IMG/VR virus record: IMGVR_UViG_3300037963_001693
Location: 3,963-25,699 of that record
Length of the DNA: 21,737 bases
Strand: one strand, 5' to 3'
Origin: a virus
Shown: piece after piece, positions 7,459 to 13,862 of the stretch
Numbering within the stretch: the stretch's first letter is position 1
Layout of the letters: each line of letters opens with the position of its first letter
The notes under the pieces: model-generated
Databases searched by the model: none
Told to the model about the DNA's origin: nothing
Seen by the model: the letters and a program-made list of their open reading frames with translations, nothing else
Translations under genes and position numbers: made by a program

Positions 7459-8234
7459 TAGTCCTCCTGTGTTGTTTCTGGTAATATTTTGCGTTGAGCA
7501 CTTTCTATTTCATCGGGACTAAACCCTTGAAACAATCCTACTACGCCCGTTTCTACTTTTTTAACTTGATTACCTAACGTACCTATAGCTTTACCTAATT
7601 CTTTAATAGATTGTAATGCTATATTTTGGTCTTCGCTAGTATCAGCTAATTGTTTTAACGAACCTAATATGTATGCGTGGTCAATGCCTAGTTCTTTAGC
7701 TACTTCTTTAGAAGTTTTTTCTATTTCACTCATTACTCGCTCCTGTTTTAGTAATATTACTGCTTTTTTACGTGCAGTATTACGATTTTTTTCAGTAAAC
7801 GCTTTCATATAAGCACTTACAGCATCCTTTCCTACTGCGACGCTAGTCGCAAAAATTTTTTCTTTATTCGTACACTTCGTGCGTTGTTTAACTCTTTTGT
7901 TTGTATTCTTAATTTTTTGTGAAAATGTGTATCTGTTAGGGTGTTTGGCAAAATCGGTATCCATGTGTGTCTTTGGACTACTAATAAATGTACCAACAAT
8001 AGTTCTGACATAACCATTATTACTAGAATAGTTTTTGCTATCCTTCGGATGGTGCAGATTTTTAGAAACTTTTAATAATTGTATTATGCGCCCATCATCG
8101 CTAAGTACCCAATCGCCCTCTCGCCCTTTTCTCCAATCTTTAACAAGAGGGGTCACTGGATATTTTTCTCTAAATTCTTCTCTAGTATCGTATATATAAT
8201 GACGAACACCTTTGATTACTTTACTTTGAGGCAT
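7458..8234 (-). CDS. terS: Terminase small subunit
   Basis: This 258-residue protein recognises phage DNA for packaging. Its centre (about residues 120-165) reads TNKEKIFATSVAVGKDAVSA, then YMKAFTEKNRNTARKKA, the helix-turn-helix layout of Terminase_2-type small subunits. After it come LLKQERVMSEIEKTSKEVAK and ELGIDHAYILGSLKQLADTS, the oligomerisation helices. The C-terminus ends PDEIESAQRKILPETTQED, likely the contact with the large subunit. The first 110 residues form an extra N-terminal part with VRHYIYDTREEFREKYP and DWVLSDDGRIIQLLKV, which looks like a small beta domain of unknown role and makes the protein longer than usual. The start overlaps the upstream gene by 14 bases. Confidence 0.8.
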   Translation of the reverse strand: MPQSKVIKGVRHYIYDTREEFREKYPVTPLVKDWRKGREGDWVLSDDGRIIQLLKVSKNLHHPKDSKNYSSNNGYVRTIVGTFISSPKTHMDTDFAKHPNRYTFSQKIKNTNKRVKQRTKCTNKEKIFATSVAVGKDAVSAYMKAFTEKNRNTARKKAVILLKQERVMSEIEKTSKEVAKELGIDHAYILGSLKQLADTSEDQNIALQSIKELGKAIGTLGNQVKKVETGVVGLFQGFSPDEIESAQRKILPETTQED

Positions 8235-8499
8235 TCTTTTTTTCTAGTTGTTTATGTAATGATTCAATGAGATGTAAGACTTGTTTATGTATAAAATATT
8301 TTTTTCCATTGATTTCTATAGGTACACTACTAGTTCCCTCGGCGGCATCCATGTCGTCAATTTCACTTAGCACGTATTCTTCCTCTTCTATTTCTGATGA
8401 TAATATTTTTTCCAGCTTAACTAGTTTTTGTATATGCTCAAGTATTTTAACTTGCTCTTTATACGGCAACTTGCCTAGCCATTTTATTGCTATGCCCAT
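8221..8499 (-). CDS. Small acidic helical protein before the small terminase
   Basis: I chose the ATG at 8499, preceded by AAGGA, giving 92 residues; a TTG at 8520 would add seven. The protein opens MGIAIKWLGKLPYKEQ and has a central acidic helix rich in E. A short beta part IEINGKKYFIHKQVLHLIES follows, then a basic end. No known family is recognised. It overlaps the small terminase start by 14 bases, so it is part of the packaging operon. The IEINGKKYFIHKQV segment looks like a small hairpin followed by a helix. Confidence 0.7.
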   Translation of the reverse strand: MGIAIKWLGKLPYKEQVKILEHIQKLVKLEKILSSEIEEEEYVLSEIDDMDAAEGTSSVPIEINGKKYFIHKQVLHLIESLHKQLEKKNASK

Positions 8500-8546
8500 T
8501 GTTTTTCCTTGACAAACCAATCAAAAAGAATTATTTTTAGATACCC

Positions 8547-8574
8547 TAGTAGCTACTAAGCAGATAACTTAGTA
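8547..8574. repeat. 12-bp perfect palindrome overlapping a 7-bp hairpin
   Basis: Bases 8547-8558, TAGTAGCTACTA, are a perfect 12-bp palindrome. Overlapping it, TACTAAG (8554-8560) and CTTAGTA (8568-8574) form a perfect 7-bp hairpin with a 7-base loop. The site lies in the short gap between two late genes. No T-run follows on the minus strand, so it is not a normal terminator. It could be an operator or an RNA processing site. Confidence 0.45.
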
Positions 8575-8585
8575 TATAACTAGTT

Positions 8586-8768
8586 CTATTTCTTTTTCTT
8601 TGGTTCTTTCTTTTTCTTTAACTCTTTCGCAGCTTTCTCTTTTTCAGCTAAAATATCTAAGACAGCTTCTTCAAGCATCTCTTGTTCTCTTTCTTCAGCT
8701 AACTGAGCTTCTCGTCTAGCTACGCCAGTTAAACCAGTCTTTTCTAAGTCTTTAGTTGTATATGTCAT
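8586..8768 (-). CDS. First late-operon gene, 60-residue charged protein
   Basis: This 60-residue protein starts MTYTTKDLEKTGLTGVARRE and becomes a highly charged helix rich in E, K and A, ending in a lysine tail. No family is recognised. It is the first gene of the minus-strand module, about 33 bases downstream of the expected start point of the extended -10 promoter at 8808-8816. The leader lacks a clear ribosome site, which is unusual here and lowers confidence in the start. Confidence 0.6.
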   Translation of the reverse strand: MTYTTKDLEKTGLTGVARREAQLAEEREQEMLEEAVLDILAEKEKAAKELKKKKEPKKKK

Positions 8769-8807
8769 AATATAACTTATGTATAACCCATGTTATTTCC
8801 AAGAAAA

Positions 8808-8816
8808 ATTATAGCA
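8808..8816 (-). promoter_or_regulatory. Extended -10 promoter for the late module
   Basis: Read on the minus strand the site is TGCTATAAT, an exact extended -10 element (TG-n-TATAAT). No good -35 box is found 16-18 bases upstream, as is common for extended -10 promoters. Transcription would begin near 8801 and run through the packaging and head genes. The same nine bases occur on the plus strand at 10335-10343. Confidence 0.5.
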
Positions 8817-8862
8817 TTTTGAAATGGACCTATATATACACACACACCCCCGTGCAGTGGGG

Positions 8863-8890
8863 TTATGATATATAACGATTACGTTAGAAT
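8863..8890 (+). promoter_or_regulatory. Possible early promoter
   Basis: TTATGA (8863-8868) and TAGAAT (8885-8890) are separated by 16 bases and lie just upstream of the first early gene. Both boxes are imperfect. A GGGG stretch at 8859-8862 pairs with the C run at 8847-8851, giving a small hairpin just before the -35 box. Transcription of the early module must start somewhere in 8820-8910, but this exact choice is weak. Confidence 0.3.
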
Positions 8891-8925
8891 TAGATTAATA
8901 TTAATATAGATTAAAGGAGACGACT

Positions 8926-9255
8926 ATGTCTGAGAAAGTTAATGAGCAGGAGTTCATCACGAAAGAAGAAGCAAAACTTCGTAAAGCAACAGCTGACGTA
9001 GTGGGTGCTATGGCTCTAAAATGTCTTGAGATACCAGAGTACAATGAGTATACTGGTAGAAGAGGCATCAAGAACTATGTACCTAAAACTACTGCACAGT
9101 TGCAACGTGAGCGTGGCGCAGCCTTAGAAGAAAATAAATTGCTAAGACAAAAGCATTTATCTATTCTTAAAGGTGAAGACATGAACCCTAATGAGCTTAG
9201 TGCCGCTGATAACTATGAAGCAGGTGCAGCTGAAAAGGGAAACGATCCTGAGTAA
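8926..9255 (+). CDS. First early-module gene, 109-residue protein of unknown function
   Basis: The ATG at 8926 has an AAAGGAGA site 8 bases upstream. The 109-residue protein is charged and helical: EEAKLRKATADVVGAMALKC near the start, a middle with EYTGRRGIKNYVPKTTAQLQ, and an acidic Ala/Gly-rich end. No motif is recognised. It is transcribed away from the late module and is followed within 10 bases of its stop by a clear terminator, so it forms a unit of its own. Being first and separately terminated suggests high early expression. Confidence 0.75.
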   Translation: MSEKVNEQEFITKEEAKLRKATADVVGAMALKCLEIPEYNEYTGRRGIKNYVPKTTAQLQRERGAALEENKLLRQKHLSILKGEDMNPNELSAADNYEAGAAEKGNDPE

Positions 9256-9262
9256 TATAACT

Positions 9263-9288
9263 AGGGTAGTGTAACAGCTACCCTTTTT
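9263..9288 (+). terminator. Intrinsic terminator after the first early gene
   Basis: AGGGTAG (9263-9269) and CTACCCT (9278-9284) form a 7-bp stem with an 8-base loop, followed by TTTTT (9284-9288) and a further T-run at 9293-9300. This is a normal rho-independent terminator on the plus strand. Genes beyond it need read-through or a new promoter. Confidence 0.8.
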
Positions 9289-9358
9289 ATACTTTTTTTT
9301 ATGTTTTATGTATACTTATTGATGCGAACAAGACGTTAGATATACATACAAAGACTTA

Positions 9359-9393
9359 CCCCATTATATACACATTATGTTGATAACATGGGG
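9359..9393. repeat. Inverted repeat CCCCAT / ATGGGG
   Basis: CCCCAT (9359-9364) and ATGGGG (9388-9393) are perfect 6-bp arms 23 bases apart, and the inner TTATGTTGATAA is nearly symmetric. The site lies between the terminator and the first of three tiny genes. It could be an operator or a leader hairpin. The rest of 9298-9449 shows nothing else convincing. Confidence 0.35.
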
Positions 9394-9449
9394 ATAAACA
9401 GAAAAAGAGTAGTATTGCCTTTATAAATGCGTAAAGGAGGTGATGCTAT

Positions 9450-9596
9450 ATGCGATATATTCATATCGTTGGAGAGTTACATAGTGATGACAAAGGTCGT
9501 TATCTACTTATAAATGATACTGGTAAAGCAGTAAAAATTTATGACATGATAGACTTAGTTATGTACATATGTAAGTTCTTTAAAGGGATGCAATAA
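9450..9596 (+). CDS. 48-residue protein with a near-perfect ribosome site
   Basis: The ATG at 9450 is preceded by AAAGGAGGTGAT (9433-9444), which matches the 16S rRNA anti-Shine-Dalgarno over its whole length, so strong translation is expected. The protein reads MRYIHIVGELHSDDKGRYLL, then INDTGKAVKIYDMIDLVMYI and a short basic end. It looks like a small beta domain followed by a helix. No family is recognised. It is the first of three tiny ORFs in front of the long non-coding stretch. Confidence 0.65.
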   Translation: MRYIHIVGELHSDDKGRYLLINDTGKAVKIYDMIDLVMYICKFFKGMQ

Positions 9597-9641
9597 TGTG
9601 TCCCTTATACCTAAATCTTAAACTATGAAACGGAGTGAACT

Positions 9642-9815
9642 ATGACTAGAAAACTAATAAAAGAAATTGGTAATGTATTAACTAGTGGTTATCTTAACAA
9701 TAATAAAGTATTTACTATCTTATCTTTATTAGTGGCGAATGGTAACGCTAATGCGGACATGACTATGGAGGAAATTGATAGAGTCCTTCGTGAGCATTTT
9801 ACTATCAAGAACTAG
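9642..9815 (+). CDS. 57-residue protein of unknown function
   Basis: The ATG at 9642 has a CGGAGTG site about 5 bases upstream. The protein starts MTRKLIKEIGNVLTSGYLNN, continues with a hydrophobic helix VFTILSLLVANGNAN, and ends with an acidic helix MTMEEIDRVLREHF. It resembles a small helical bundle; the hydrophobic part is too short for a certain membrane helix. No relatives are recognised. Confidence 0.55.
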   Translation: MTRKLIKEIGNVLTSGYLNNNKVFTILSLLVANGNANADMTMEEIDRVLREHFTIKN

Positions 9816-9841
9816 ATTATGAGGGAGTAGGTAGAGCGACT

Positions 9842-9997
9842 ATGCAATCATTATTTATACCGTTAGTTCACTTCTCCTACTTCCTTATATTAAAAGATTT
9901 GGTCCATTCTACCATAAAAGAATCGGGTGTATATGCTCGTTACATAAAACTCAGAAATGAGTATAAAGTCAGAAATGGCGACATTATCTTCGGATAG
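9842..9997 (+). CDS. 51-residue protein of unknown function, possibly membrane-bound
   Basis: The ATG at 9842 follows a weak, distant GAGGGAG site (9821-9827). The protein opens with a hydrophobic aromatic stretch, SLFIPLVHFSYFLILKDLV, that could sit in a membrane, and ends with a basic part RYIKLRNEYKVRNGDIIFG. Its stop lies at the left edge of the long non-coding stretch. Weak start signals and small size keep confidence low. Confidence 0.4.
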   Translation: MQSLFIPLVHFSYFLILKDLVHSTIKESGVYARYIKLRNEYKVRNGDIIFG

Positions 9998-10960
9998 TGT
10001 TTGTGTATAAAATTGGAATATCAATTATGGCGTACAGATTCTCTCCTCGGTGAAAGCCAGGGTTTATCTAGATGTAATTGACTAGCACGATAGGGGTGTT
10101 AGTTGAGTTGGAAACAACAATAAGAAAATCCAAAAGATAATGAGTTAAGTGTCGTTGCGGTACTTGTTATCAGTCAGCATAGGTGAATGTCGTAGAAATA
10201 CACAATCATCGTAGCTAAGACTACTTAAAACTCTAGATAACGACTAGAGACGGTAGGAAGTACTTATACTATTCGCTTCTCAAAAGGAAGTGAGGTATAC
10301 AATTTTGTGCGGTACTTTCACATGACCCTTACTTTGCTATAATATACAAGCGTATTAGCTTCAAAGATAATATACTAGCATATATAACAAAAGGAAAAGT
10401 CACAAAACGTTTTAAATCAAAAGTGTTCTTGTTGTTGTCTGAAATACGATAGCTTCTAGTTGCTCCCAAAGCGCTAGAAAATTGACAAACAGCCAAGTTG
10501 GTCTAATTAACCATTAGTTGGAGCGGTAGCTTCGGATTGAGCTTAGTAGTCGGTTAACAGATTAAAACGATAAGAGTGATTAGCTATACTAATTGAACAT
10601 GACATCGCAGTATGTAGGCAACTATAACTGGATAAAAGACTTAAGGGTAGAAATCCGTACGGGTCTCAAGGAGATGTTGGTAAAGGTGTAATCTCAACCT
10701 TTGCAATACTTACTCAAAGAATTATTTGATGATATATTAATGTGTTGATTTCCCAAAGTATATTTTATACGTTAATATCTACAACATTTGTTAGTGATTG
10801 TAGTGTTATTCGTATTTAACTGAGCAATGGCAAAAAAGCAGACGGATAGAAACGGCAACAGTTATTATATCTGGATAATGGAAGTGAGGTGATGAGCCGC
10901 ATTCTAACCAAAAAATACTAATGTAGGTTGAGCGTTGTAATAGATACAGCGCAATATACC
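9998..10960 (+). ncRNA. Large structured non-coding RNA region (RNA A), GOLLD-like in size and setting
   Basis: No credible ORF is found for almost 1 kb, although genes elsewhere nearly touch. Many helices can be read on the plus strand. An 11-bp stem lies at 10078-10088/10096-10106. GTTG-GAAA-CAAC lies at 10107-10118. CTCTAG/CTAGAG is at 10231-10236/10244-10249. A nested hairpin has TATAC/GTATA (10265-10269/10295-10299) and CGCTTC/GAAGTG. TTCTAG/CTAGAA is at 10454-10459/10474-10479 and ATTAG/CTAAT at 10579-10583/10589-10593. A 9-bp stem with one bulge is capped by GCAA at 10608-10630, and GCGTTGTA/TACAGCGC lies at 10932-10952. The loop TAACC (10508-10512) is complementary to GGTTA (10552-10556), a pseudoknot candidate. 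The ends are approximate. It may be one RNA or two, as a promoter-like site lies at 10335. Confidence 0.6.
10335..10343 (+). promoter_or_regulatory. Extended -10 promoter-like site inside RNA A
   Basis: TGCTATAAT is an exact extended -10 element, identical to the one found for the late module on the other strand. A weak TTTCAC lies 16 bases upstream of the TATAAT hexamer. If active, transcription would begin near 10350 and make a 600-base RNA ending before the HA-domain gene. Similar TGnTATAAT strings also occur inside coding genes, so the site alone is not proof. Confidence 0.35.
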
Positions 10961-10981
10961 TTTTAAAGAAAGAAGGTGAAC

Positions 10982-11611
10982 ATGAAAGTAGAAAAATATG
11001 TTTATAAAGCTAAACCAGTTGATAAACAATCAAAAGTATATAAAAAGTTTATGAAAGTGTTTAAAGCTTATAAAAAGTTTGTAGAGGTAAATAAAAGATT
11101 ACCTATGCAGAGTAGTCCTAACCATATTAGACCAAAGTCTGAAACAAAACTATATCAGTGGGCTGTTGGTAAGAAGAATAGAGCTTCTAAAAGACTATTA
11201 GCGGAATGGCAATATGAATTATTATGTACTATTCCTGGATTCACATGGTCTACACAAAGTAATGTTTGGTTTAATATGTTAACAAACTTATCTGAGTATA
11301 TGTTAAAGTATAATGAAACACCTACTCAATTAAGACCAGAACGTTTTCCAGAAAGAATACATAGAGGAAAATGGATTTCACCAGTAGATGATAAACTACA
11401 TAGATTATCAGTTTGGTGCATGGTACAAAGAAATGCTTACAGAAGAGGTACATTATTACCAGATAGAATGAATGCATTGATAGATATTGGTTTTGATTTT
11501 GAACCAGGTAATGGTCCAGCACATGAACGTGGTAATATTCCAGGTATGGATAGTATAGAAAACATAAAATATCTTAAGAATAAACAAAAACATTCTTGGA
11601 GGTATGAATGA
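10982..11611 (+). CDS. Protein with two helicase-associated (HA) domain repeats
   Basis: I place the start at the ATG at 10982, because the GTG at 10976 is part of the GAAGGTG ribosome site. The 209-residue protein has two copies of the HA (helicase-associated) pattern: a tyrosine-rich helix, G/N-x-x-P, then W-x-x-x-(Q)R, L-x-x-x-R and a final GF-x-W/F. Repeat 1 (about 25-92) contains LYQWAVGKKNRASKRLLAEW and ends IPGFTW. Repeat 2 (about 97-175) contains LSVWCMVQRNAYRRGTLLPD and ends DIGFDF. HA domains are three-helix modules thought to bind nucleic acid and usually follow a helicase, but none is attached here. The gene begins about 30 bases after the last hairpin of RNA A, so it may bind or process that RNA; this is inference. 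Confidence 0.75.
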   Translation: MKVEKYVYKAKPVDKQSKVYKKFMKVFKAYKKFVEVNKRLPMQSSPNHIRPKSETKLYQWAVGKKNRASKRLLAEWQYELLCTIPGFTWSTQSNVWFNMLTNLSEYMLKYNETPTQLRPERFPERIHRGKWISPVDDKLHRLSVWCMVQRNAYRRGTLLPDRMNALIDIGFDFEPGNGPAHERGNIPGMDSIENIKYLKNKQKHSWRYE

Positions 11612-11745
11612 TGCAACACTATTGGTATGATGCAGACGCTGATATAATGTATATAGCTTGTTTGCAAACACATGAATTGATATTAATCATTGTGCTTCCT
11701 GTATTATGTTGGGAGTTATGTAAATGGTTATGGAGGTTAAAGTGA
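11608..11745 (+). CDS. 45-residue single-span membrane protein
   Basis: The ATG at 11608 overlaps the stop of the HA-domain gene (ATGA) and is preceded by TTGGAGG. The protein starts MMQHYWYDADADIMYIACLQ, then has a hydrophobic span HELILIIVLPVLCWELCKWL and a short basic end WRLK. It is probably an inner-membrane peptide with the N-terminus outside. Its stop overlaps a GTG start of the next gene (GTGA). Tiny early membrane proteins of phages often act on host functions, but nothing specific can be said. Confidence 0.6.
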   Translation: MMQHYWYDADADIMYIACLQTHELILIIVLPVLCWELCKWLWRLK

Positions 11746-11912
11746 AAAACACACCTAAACCTTATCAAGAATATTATTCAAGATTTGATACGGATAATAG
11801 AAGAACTAAAGCAATATTATCAGCATACGCAAAGTATAGACGTGAAACATTACTTGGTCGTATTGCAGATAGATTTGATAAATTAATAGATAAACTAAGC
11901 AAGAGGAACTAA
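11742..11912 (+). CDS. 56-residue basic protein, GTG start
   Basis: I prefer the GTG at 11742, because a GGAGG site at 11732-11736 fits it and it overlaps the previous stop. ATGs at 11724 or 11730 would place that site inside the gene. The product is KNTPKPYQEYYSRFDTDNRR, then TKAILSAYAKYRRETLLGRI and a basic helical end. It is rich in Tyr, Arg and Lys and mostly helical. No family is recognised. Confidence 0.6.
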   Translation: MKNTPKPYQEYYSRFDTDNRRTKAILSAYAKYRRETLLGRIADRFDKLIDKLSKRN

Positions 11913-11914
11913 AC

Positions 11915-12535
11915 ATGGGATTTGATTTATATGGCGAAAAGCCAATACAAAATGAGTTTAAACATCAAAAAAGATGGGATGAACTTTCAGCTATGTCTTA
12001 CGATGAACGTGAATCAAAAGGACTAAGTGATGAGTATTATACTTTAATGAGTAAATACGAAGACATAAATCCAGGCGCATACTTTAGAAATAATGTATGG
12101 TGGTGGAGACCTTTATGGTCATTTGTTTGTGAACATTGTGAAGACATATTAACTGAAGAAGATATGAACGGTGGTTGTTATAATGATGCACACGTAATAT
12201 CTAGAAAAAAAGCTGAAGCAATAGCTACAAGACTTGAAGATGTTATTGAAACTGAAGAAACAAAAATGTGGATTAAAGAACACATGGATACTTTAGAACA
12301 AGCTAAACGTAACAACAAACAGGTTGAAGCTGAACTAGAAGAACTGAAAAAATTAGTTGAGGTAGAAACAGGTAATCCTGATATTTATCCAGCTATATAT
12401 CCAGATAAATTCAAAAAGAAGTATGATGAAGTTTACGCTAAAAGAGATTGGGCTAGTAGTTACCCATTTCACAAAGACAATGTTATTAACTTCATTAACT
12501 TTGCAAGACAATCAGGAGGATTTTCAATATGTTAA
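11915..12535 (+). CDS. Conserved phage protein beginning MGFDLYG, unknown function
   Basis: This 206-residue protein starts 3 bases after the previous stop. It opens MGFDLYGEKP, has NPGAYFRNNVWWWRPLWSFV near residues 53-72, and then CEHCEDILTEEDMNGGCYND. I have seen MGFDLYG openings and the following FRNNVWWWRPLW block in small phage and plasmid proteins without assigned role. The CEHC and GGC cysteines could bind metal. The middle (about 100-150) is a coiled coil rich in E and K. The C-terminus FINFARQSGGFSIC is hydrophobic. It overlaps the HTH gene by 7 bases. Confidence 0.75.
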   Translation: MGFDLYGEKPIQNEFKHQKRWDELSAMSYDERESKGLSDEYYTLMSKYEDINPGAYFRNNVWWWRPLWSFVCEHCEDILTEEDMNGGCYNDAHVISRKKAEAIATRLEDVIETEETKMWIKEHMDTLEQAKRNNKQVEAELEELKKLVEVETGNPDIYPAIYPDKFKKKYDEVYAKRDWASSYPFHKDNVINFINFARQSGGFSIC

Positions 12536-12783
12536 GAGATAAAACTCAAACATTGCGTATTCTCGGACATCTAAAACGACATGGCAACATTACATCTATG
12601 GAGGCATTTAAAAAGTATAGTGCCACTAGATTAAGTGCAATCATATTTAGATTAAGAGAAGAGGGTTTTGACATTGATACCAGAAAAGAACAAAAAAATA
12701 ATAAGTCTTTCGGTAGATACGTGTTAGAAGACACTCAAAATAATCTTCAATTACTATACGAGTATAGAAGATTGGTAAATTAG
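12529..12783 (+). CDS. Winged helix-turn-helix protein (HTH_39-like)
   Basis: This 84-residue protein has the pattern of the small phage HTH family: TQTLRILGHLKRHGNITSME, then AFKKYSATRLSAIIFRLREE, where RLSAIIFRLRE is the recognition helix, then GFDIDTRKE and the wing FGRYVLEDTQNN. It probably binds DNA as a regulator or a replication accessory. The ATG at 12529 has AGGAGG upstream (from 12514). It lies just before a structured gap with a promoter-like site in front of the nuclease gene, so it could act there; this is inference. Confidence 0.75.
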   Translation: MLRDKTQTLRILGHLKRHGNITSMEAFKKYSATRLSAIIFRLREEGFDIDTRKEQKNNKSFGRYVLEDTQNNLQLLYEYRRLVN

Positions 12784-12792
12784 GTCGTAGGT

Positions 12793-12840
12793 GGGTGCTA
12801 TTTGTAACGAATAGTTAAATGGTTCCGTAATAGCCAGCCC
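12793..12840 (+). other. Structured element in the HTH-nuclease gap
   Basis: GCTATT (12797-12802) and AATAGC (12829-12834) form a perfect 6-bp stem, extended across a small inner loop by GGG (12793-12795) and CCC (12838-12840). The first arm can instead pair locally with AATAG (12810-12814). No T-run follows, so it is not a normal terminator. It could be a leader hairpin, an operator or an attenuator-like switch. Confidence 0.35.
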
Positions 12841-12859
12841 TCTATAGCCTGAAAAGGTA

Positions 12860-12888
12860 TTGACTATAACCTGATAAATAATTATATT
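12860..12888 (+). promoter_or_regulatory. Promoter-like site before the nuclease gene
   Basis: TTGACT (12860-12865) and TATATT (12883-12888) are separated by exactly 17 bases, a good sigma-70 layout. The start point would fall near 12895, within the GAGGAGG ribosome site (12893-12899), leaving almost no leader. That makes the site either unusual or accidental. Confidence 0.4.
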
Positions 12889-12903
12889 CTATGAGGAGGA
12901 TTC

Positions 12904-13653
12904 ATGATAGACATACCAAAAATATACAACGAATACTTGCAACGTAAAAGTGTGGAAAACCGTAAGAAATATGAGAAATATAAAGGATGGTTTTCAGCTA
13001 GTAGCGCAGGTAGTTGTTATAGAAAACAATTACATAGAAGACAAGACTTAGAGCTTGACCCTATGGATGAAAAGAGTGCTAGACTTTTAAGATTAGGTAC
13101 ATTAGTACACGCTGATTTTGAAGAAGCACTAAAAGAATTTGACATTGAAGAACGTGTAGATAAACCAGACGAAGTACAGGTATTAACAGAACATAGAATA
13201 GAAATACCAGAACTTATGGTTGTAGGACACTTAGATGTCGGTGTAGTAAACCTAGAAGGTGAGATGATACATGTATATGATATTAAAACCGCAGGTGCTT
13301 GGAAATGGCGTATGAAGTTTGGAAGAAATCCAGATAAAAATCCAAGTGTAAACTACGAACTACAATTGGCTACATATGCAATAGGATTAGGTAATGAAAA
13401 AGATATTACTGATTTAAGACTATCTATTATGTGGTATAATAAAGACAATTCAATGATGCGTGAAGAAAAGATTAGTGAATTATATCTTGAAGAAGCGTTT
13501 GATTATTGGACAGATTTAAATGAAACTTCTGATAGTATTGCAGGTAAACCTGAAGAACTAATACCAGGTGAACAGAATGTACCAGTATATAACTGGGAAT
13601 GTAAGTATTGTGAGTTTCAAGGTAAGTATTGTCCTGGATTGTATAATATTTAG
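12904..13653 (+). CDS. Cas4-like PD-(D/E)XK exonuclease with iron-sulphur cluster
   Basis: This 249-residue protein is a PDDEXK-superfamily nuclease of the Cas4/AddB/RecB type. Catalytic residues can be followed: H69 in GTLVHADFE, D111 in VVGHLDVG, D126-x-K128 in VYDIKTAG, and Q154/Y158 in YELQLATYA. One early Cys (C38 in AGSCYRKQL) and three late ones (C233-x2-C236-x6-C243) fit the split 4Fe-4S ligand set known from Cas4 and AddB. Such enzymes chew one strand of double-stranded DNA to make single-stranded ends. Here it is followed by an annealing protein and an SSB-like protein, so recombination and replication-fork repair is the likely job. The ATG at 12904 has a strong GAGGAGG site. Confidence 0.85.
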   Translation: MIDIPKIYNEYLQRKSVENRKKYEKYKGWFSASSAGSCYRKQLHRRQDLELDPMDEKSARLLRLGTLVHADFEEALKEFDIEERVDKPDEVQVLTEHRIEIPELMVVGHLDVGVVNLEGEMIHVYDIKTAGAWKWRMKFGRNPDKNPSVNYELQLATYAIGLGNEKDITDLRLSIMWYNKDNSMMREEKISELYLEEAFDYWTDLNETSDSIAGKPEELIPGEQNVPVYNWECKYCEFQGKYCPGLYNI

Positions 13654-13661
13654 GAGAAACA

Positions 13662-13862
13662 ATGAGCAAAGAAGAAACGCATTGTTGTTTGTGTGAAGGT
13701 GTATTAGACGACCCGTACGGACACAACGCTGAACCAATAATGACAGGTAGATGTTGTAGTTTATGTAATATATCTGCAGTAATACCTATAAGATTAAAAC
13801 TTTTACAGATTAGTTTAGATAAAAATGGAGGAAATAAATCGTGGAAGAAAAAAATAAAGTAA
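13662..13862 (+). CDS. Small zinc-binding protein
   Basis: This 66-residue protein has two Cys pairs, C8-x2-C11 (HCCLCEG) and C32-x2-C35 (GRCCSLCN), with GHNAEPIMTGRCC between them and ISAVIPIRL after. From memory this pattern occurs in many phage and plasmid small proteins of the form C-x2-C, GHNxxP, GxCCxxCN, VIPxR. It should fold as a zinc knuckle. The function is unknown; the setting suggests nucleic-acid metabolism. AGGAG lies before the ATG at 13662, and the 3' end overlaps the next gene by 22 bases. Confidence 0.75.
   Translation: MSKEETHCCLCEGVLDDPYGHNAEPIMTGRCCSLCNISAVIPIRLKLLQISLDKNGGNKSWKKKIK

Noticed and set aside
10237-10262. A stretch with AACGACTAGAGACGG resembling the P7 region of group I introns.
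   Set aside because: No matching 3' strand of the AAGATATAGTC type was found downstream, no gene is interrupted across the region, and the bases fit a simple CTCTAG/CTAGAG hairpin.
10671-10702. H-type pseudoknot from GAGAT/ATCTC and AAAGGT/ACCTTT in RNA A.
   Set aside because: Only one base links the two 3' strands, which is too short to cross the first helix. The pairings are more likely alternatives.
9998-10981. tRNA genes, CRISPR repeats or an insertion sequence in the long gap.
   Set aside because: No GGTTC-type T-arm with cloverleaf, no regularly spaced repeats, and no terminal inverted repeats or transposase were seen.
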